Assembly: GCA_028701815.1 (NCBI GenBank)
Contig: JAQVPY010000108.1
Location: 1-7,516, forward strand
Direction of reading: 5' to 3'
DNA: 7,516 nt
Source: Bacteroidales bacterium
Lineage (GTDB): Bacteria > Bacteroidota > Bacteroidia > Bacteroidales > BM520
This document shows, piece after piece, positions 5,979-7,516 of the stretch. The notes below the pieces were generated by a model that was given only the letters and a program-made list of their open reading frames with translations, ran no database searches and was not told the DNA's origin. Both the position numbers and the translations under genes were made by a program. The first letter of the stretch is position 1. Each line of letters begins with the position of its first letter.

Positions 5979-7516
5979 TTATTGTTCGGGGTATTTAATT
6001 CTTAGGTGAAACGAACTTTTTAAGTTTGTGATAAAAACTTTTTTAACATCTTCAATATCTTTTAATGATATATTACAGTTGTCGAATTGTTTTTCCGAGA
6101 TTTGTTTATCTATGACGTTATTTACGAGGTATTCGATATGTTGTTCGTCGGGACTGGTGATACTTTTTGAGGCTGCTTCAACGGAGTCGGCCATCATCAC
6201 AATTGCGGTTTCCTTGTTGAAAGGTTTCGGCCCTCTATATTTATAATCATTTTCGTCGATATTTTCTTTGCCGTACATTTCTATGGCTTTTCGATAGAAG
6301 AAGGATGTAAAGCGTGTCCCGTGGTGGGTACGTATAAAATTTTTAACTATTTCCGGCAGGTGGTATTTTGTGGCTATTTCGAGACCTTTGACGACATGAG
6401 ACATCAAGATTTTGGCACTTTGGTCGGGCAGGAGTGCTTCATGGGGATTGATGTTTTTTACTTGATTTTCAGTGAAATACGAAGGCATATCCATCTTTCC
6501 TATGTCGTGATATAGTGCCCCGACGCGAACGAGCAGTACGTCGGCGCCGATTTTAATAGCAGCATTTTCTGCGAGGTTTGCTACCTGGATGGCATGTTGG
6601 AATGTTCCGGGGGCTTGTGTCGACAGTTCTCTCAGCAGTTTAGTATTAGTATTGGACAGTTCTATAAGACTTATGTCGGTAGTATATCCGAATATTTTTT
6701 CAATGATAAAGATCAGCGGGAAGACGGAGAGAAGGATTACAGCGTTGAAGACATAGTTATAGATAACAGTAATATTTATCCCGGAGAAGTCGCCTGTTTG
6801 TGATGTTTTAAACAGTATGTATGTAAGGATATATAGCACCAGGGTGATAAAGCTAATGATGAAATACTGTGATCGTTTTTCAAGGCGCAGCATACATGAT
6901 GTGATCACCACGCCAACGAGGAGGTTGGATATGCAGAAATACACGCCGTCTTTTACGGTAAAAGCCGAGAGTGCTAAGGTAAGGATGAGTCCCCAGAGTG
7001 CAATTCGGTAGTTATAGAAGGCCCTGAAGATAATAGGGATCATACATATCGGTATAATATATACGCTGTCGGGCTTTTTTGCCGATACCATCGAGATGCA
7101 GATAGCAAAGCCTGCGATGAGAGTAAGAATTAGTATGAATGATTTATTGAATCGGATCATGCTCGGTTTATACACGAGCAGGAGGAGCATAAAGCCGTAG
7201 CATATCAGGAGATAAATAAGAAAGTTGGAGACTTTCCCTTTCAGGGGTGTGATGTAGAAGCTATAGGCATTTTGTAGAGATTCTATAACATTAACAGTAC
7301 TTTTATCCACGATACTACCTTCGGAAATGATGAGTTCGCCTTTTTGTACCATGCCATAAGATTCCGACAGGGAAGCAAGTTTCTTTTTAACTTCCATTTC
7401 AGTTTTTTCTTTATCCGGCAGCACGTTAGGGGTAACATATTTGTCGGCAGTAGAGATGATCTTTTCTATTTGTACCGGGGTCAGGCGGTTTAGGACCTGC
7501 AGCATTTGAGCGCGTA
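5979..7516 (-). CDS. pgpH: 7TM-HD (PgpH-type) cyclic-di-AMP phosphodiesterase, 5' end outside window
   Basis: This is the C-terminal part (about 511 residues) of a 7TMR-HDED membrane phosphodiesterase; full-length members are usually about 700 residues. The frame stays open to the window edge (RAQ precedes the Met at 7505), so that Met is internal. Counting from this Met, residues 1-90 end the extracytoplasmic HDED domain (KGELIISEGSIVD). Seven hydrophobic segments follow (about 95-112, 123-141, 148-163, 168-184, 188-206, 213-232, 247-272). The HD domain starts near 285 with LLRELSTQAPGTFQHAIQVA. Metal-binding residues expected of the family are all present: His304, His333-Asp334 (YHDIGK), His370, His394-His395 (RTHHGT) and Asp440 (MADSVEAA). 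The family hydrolyses c-di-AMP to pApA on the cytoplasmic side of the membrane and influences potassium, turgor and cell-wall balance. This activity is inferred from the family. It is the upstream gene of an operon with the C40 peptidase. Confidence 0.92.
   Translation of the reverse strand, partial: RAQMLQVLNRLTPVQIEKIISTADKYVTPNVLPDKEKTEMEVKKKLASLSESYGMVQKGELIISEGSIVDKSTVNVIESLQNAYSFYITPLKGKVSNFLIYLLICYGFMLLLLVYKPSMIRFNKSFILILTLIAGFAICISMVSAKKPDSVYIIPICMIPIIFRAFYNYRIALWGLILTLALSAFTVKDGVYFCISNLLVGVVITSCMLRLEKRSQYFIISFITLVLYILTYILFKTSQTGDFSGINITVIYNYVFNAVILLSVFPLIFIIEKIFGYTTDISLIELSNTNTKLLRELSTQAPGTFQHAIQVANLAENAAIKIGADVLLVRVGALYHDIGKMDMPSYFTENQVKNINPHEALLPDQSAKILMSHVVKGLEIATKYHLPEIVKNFIRTHHGTRFTSFFYRKAIEMYGKENIDENDYKYRGPKPFNKETAIVMMADSVEAASKSITSPDEQHIEYLVNNVIDKQISEKQFDNCNISLKDIEDVKKVFITNLKSSFHLRIKYPEQ

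Noticed and set aside
7503..7505. ATG as the start of the PgpH-like protein
   Set aside because: The frame continues to the window edge without a stop, and the fragment begins inside the HDED domain, about 200 residues short of the family's usual length.

Overview
The window looks like one end of an assembled contig from a Bacteroidota bacterium, probably of the order Bacteroidales. The reasons are a large Oar-type TonB-dependent receptor with an N-terminal carboxypeptidase-regulatory-like domain, start codons preceded by A-rich tracts instead of Shine-Dalgarno sites, and a -33/-7 promoter of the Bacteroides type (TTTG, then TAnnTTTG-like). I cannot name a genus. The first 15 bases are not genomic: they are the end of the Illumina TruSeq read-1 adapter.

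Left part (16-1669, + strand): the C-terminal effector domain of a LysR-type regulator, cut by the contig edge, followed by a yeiH-family (UPF0324) membrane transporter gene. The two form the familiar LysR-YeiH pair. The short gap between them holds a perfect 9-bp palindrome with LysR-box geometry and a weak promoter candidate. The yeiH gene carries one apparent frameshift near its 3' end, and its leucine codons are almost all TTA, unlike the regulator next to it. A strong two-way terminator (1638-1669) closes this unit.

Middle part (1691-4996, - strand): a complete 1101-residue TonB-dependent outer-membrane receptor, convergent with yeiH and sharing its terminator. It has its own promoter candidate about 85-115 bases upstream of the start codon. 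No SusD-like gene lies next to it, so it is an orphan receptor with an unknown ligand.

Right part (5226-7516, - strand): a two-gene operon with a 3-base gap. First comes a 7TM-HD phosphodiesterase of the PgpH type (cyclic-di-AMP hydrolase family), whose 5' end lies outside the window. It is followed by an SH3b-NlpC/P60 cysteine peptidase without a signal peptide, resembling the cytoplasmic murein-peptide endopeptidases (dipeptidyl-peptidase VI / YkfC type). The pairing suggests a link between c-di-AMP turnover and cell-wall peptide recycling.

I found no RNA genes, mobile elements or CRISPR arrays. No intergenic stretch exceeds 300 bases; the longest is 4997-5225 (229 bases), which is AT-rich and holds the receptor promoter and leader. 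Overall the region is fairly ordinary, and nothing in it is clearly a new system.
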